The position numbers were made by a program, and so were the translations under genes. Under the pieces are notes generated by a model that did no database searches, was not told where the DNA came from, and was given only the letters and a program-made list of their open reading frames with translations. DNA of 64,000 nucleotides, from assembly GCF_900114915.1 (NCBI RefSeq), contig NZ_FOUS01000010.1, positions 186,001 to 250,000 of the forward strand, given 5' to 3'. The number at the start of each line of letters is the position of its first letter. Within the stretch, counting starts at the first letter, position 1. The stretch comes from Bradyrhizobium sp. Rc3b (GTDB lineage Bacteria > Pseudomonadota > Alphaproteobacteria > Rhizobiales > Xanthobacteraceae). Below are positions 63,821 to 64,000 of the stretch, in pieces.

Positions 63821-64000
63821 TCACGGTTTGACGTAGCTCCAGCCCTGCTCCTGCAGCTCCATGACGCGGACGACGCCGGATTTCACGACCGTTGCCTGTG
63901 GGATCAGGTTGATGTCCTTGTTCTCCGCCTTGCGCATGTTTTCCTGCGTGTTGCCGCAGGCTTTGAACGAGATTTCGGGATGGCTCATCGCGAGCACCTC
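63821..64000 (-). CDS. DsrE family protein, 5' part beyond window
   Basis: The last 59 codons are inside the window: EVLAMSHPEISFKACGNTQE, NMRKAENKDINLIPQATVVK, SGVVRVMELQEQGWSYVKP, then TGA at 63821-63823. The ISFKACGNTxxNM and LIPQATVVKSGVVRVMELQEQGWSYVxP wording matches DsrE/DsrF-like proteins, small sulfur-relay-type proteins; the single Cys in FKACGNT lies where these proteins bind persulfide. The start is to the right of the window. Many exported members of this group exist, so the signal peptide cannot be judged here. Confidence 0.8.
   Translation of the reverse strand, partial: EVLAMSHPEISFKACGNTQENMRKAENKDINLIPQATVVKSGVVRVMELQEQGWSYVKP

Overview
The window is high-GC alphaproteobacterial chromosome and is almost certainly Bradyrhizobium (B. 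diazoefficiens/japonicum group or a close relative). The best evidence is the block fixK2-(receiver)-fixJ-fixL // usp-CBS-fixNOQP-fixGHIS. In it FixL is 505 residues and has His200, Arg220, Ile238 and His291 at the numbers known for B. japonicum FixL, and FixK2 has its redox cysteine at 183 when the second Met is used as start. Many uptake systems, aromatic catabolism genes and long palindromic intergenic repeats fit a soil rhizobium. No rRNA, tRNA, CRISPR array, transposase or phage gene was seen.

Layout. 1-8.2 kb: a possible partial gene, an intradiol (hydroxyquinol-type) dioxygenase, a class C beta-lactamase-like esterase, a three-gene TRAP transporter, a patch of decayed small genes (6.04-6.66 kb) and an HWE-family sensor kinase. 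8.2-13.2 kb: aromatic acid block with DoxX, an AAHS-type MFS permease and a gamma-resorcylate-decarboxylase-like amidohydrolase on the minus strand, divergent from a MarR regulator plus a 3-hydroxybenzoate 6-hydroxylase-type flavoenzyme; inverted repeats lie in the shared control region. 13.2-20.2 kb: CcdA, a small hypothetical, a LysR-XRE regulator pair, a crotonase-family protein, a secreted Tyr/Gly-rich protein, an isopropylmalate-dehydrogenase-like enzyme and a zinc alcohol dehydrogenase. 20.2-26.9 kb: complete oligopeptide-type ABC importer (SBP, two permeases, two ATPases) with a class III CoA transferase upstream. 27-36 kb: glycogen synthase, an MpaB-type oxygenase, patatin plus 3-hydroxybutyrate dehydrogenase with a divergent LysR, a peroxiredoxin-like protein, small secreted proteins, a cupin and an MFS pump.

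35.9-49 kb is the core: the microaerobic respiration regulon. FixL senses O2 through heme and phosphorylates FixJ; FixJ activates fixK2; FixK2 activates fixNOQP (cbb3 oxidase) and fixGHIS (its copper delivery and assembly), plus a universal stress protein and a CBS protein. I found FixK2-type boxes 57-58 bases upstream of the start codons of fixN, fixG and the usp gene, which ties all three units to the same regulator. fixS and fixQ are only 55 and 54 codons long and were read directly from the sequence.

49-56.3 kb: MFS permease, PRC-barrel protein, glycogen-debranching-type glucosidase, ABC exporter, and a divergent family 4 glycosyltransferase; the exporter/glycosyltransferase intergenic region carries GGAAC-N16/17-(C/T)GTT motifs on both strands, typical of the EcfG general stress sigma factor. 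56.3-64 kb: SdsA-type alkylsulfatase, a second TRAP transporter with fused DctQM, trans-aconitate methyltransferase, a divergent SDR protein lacking the usual catalytic Tyr, and a DsrE-family protein cut by the window edge. Several starts were trimmed to codons with a ribosome binding site; each such choice is noted in the entry.
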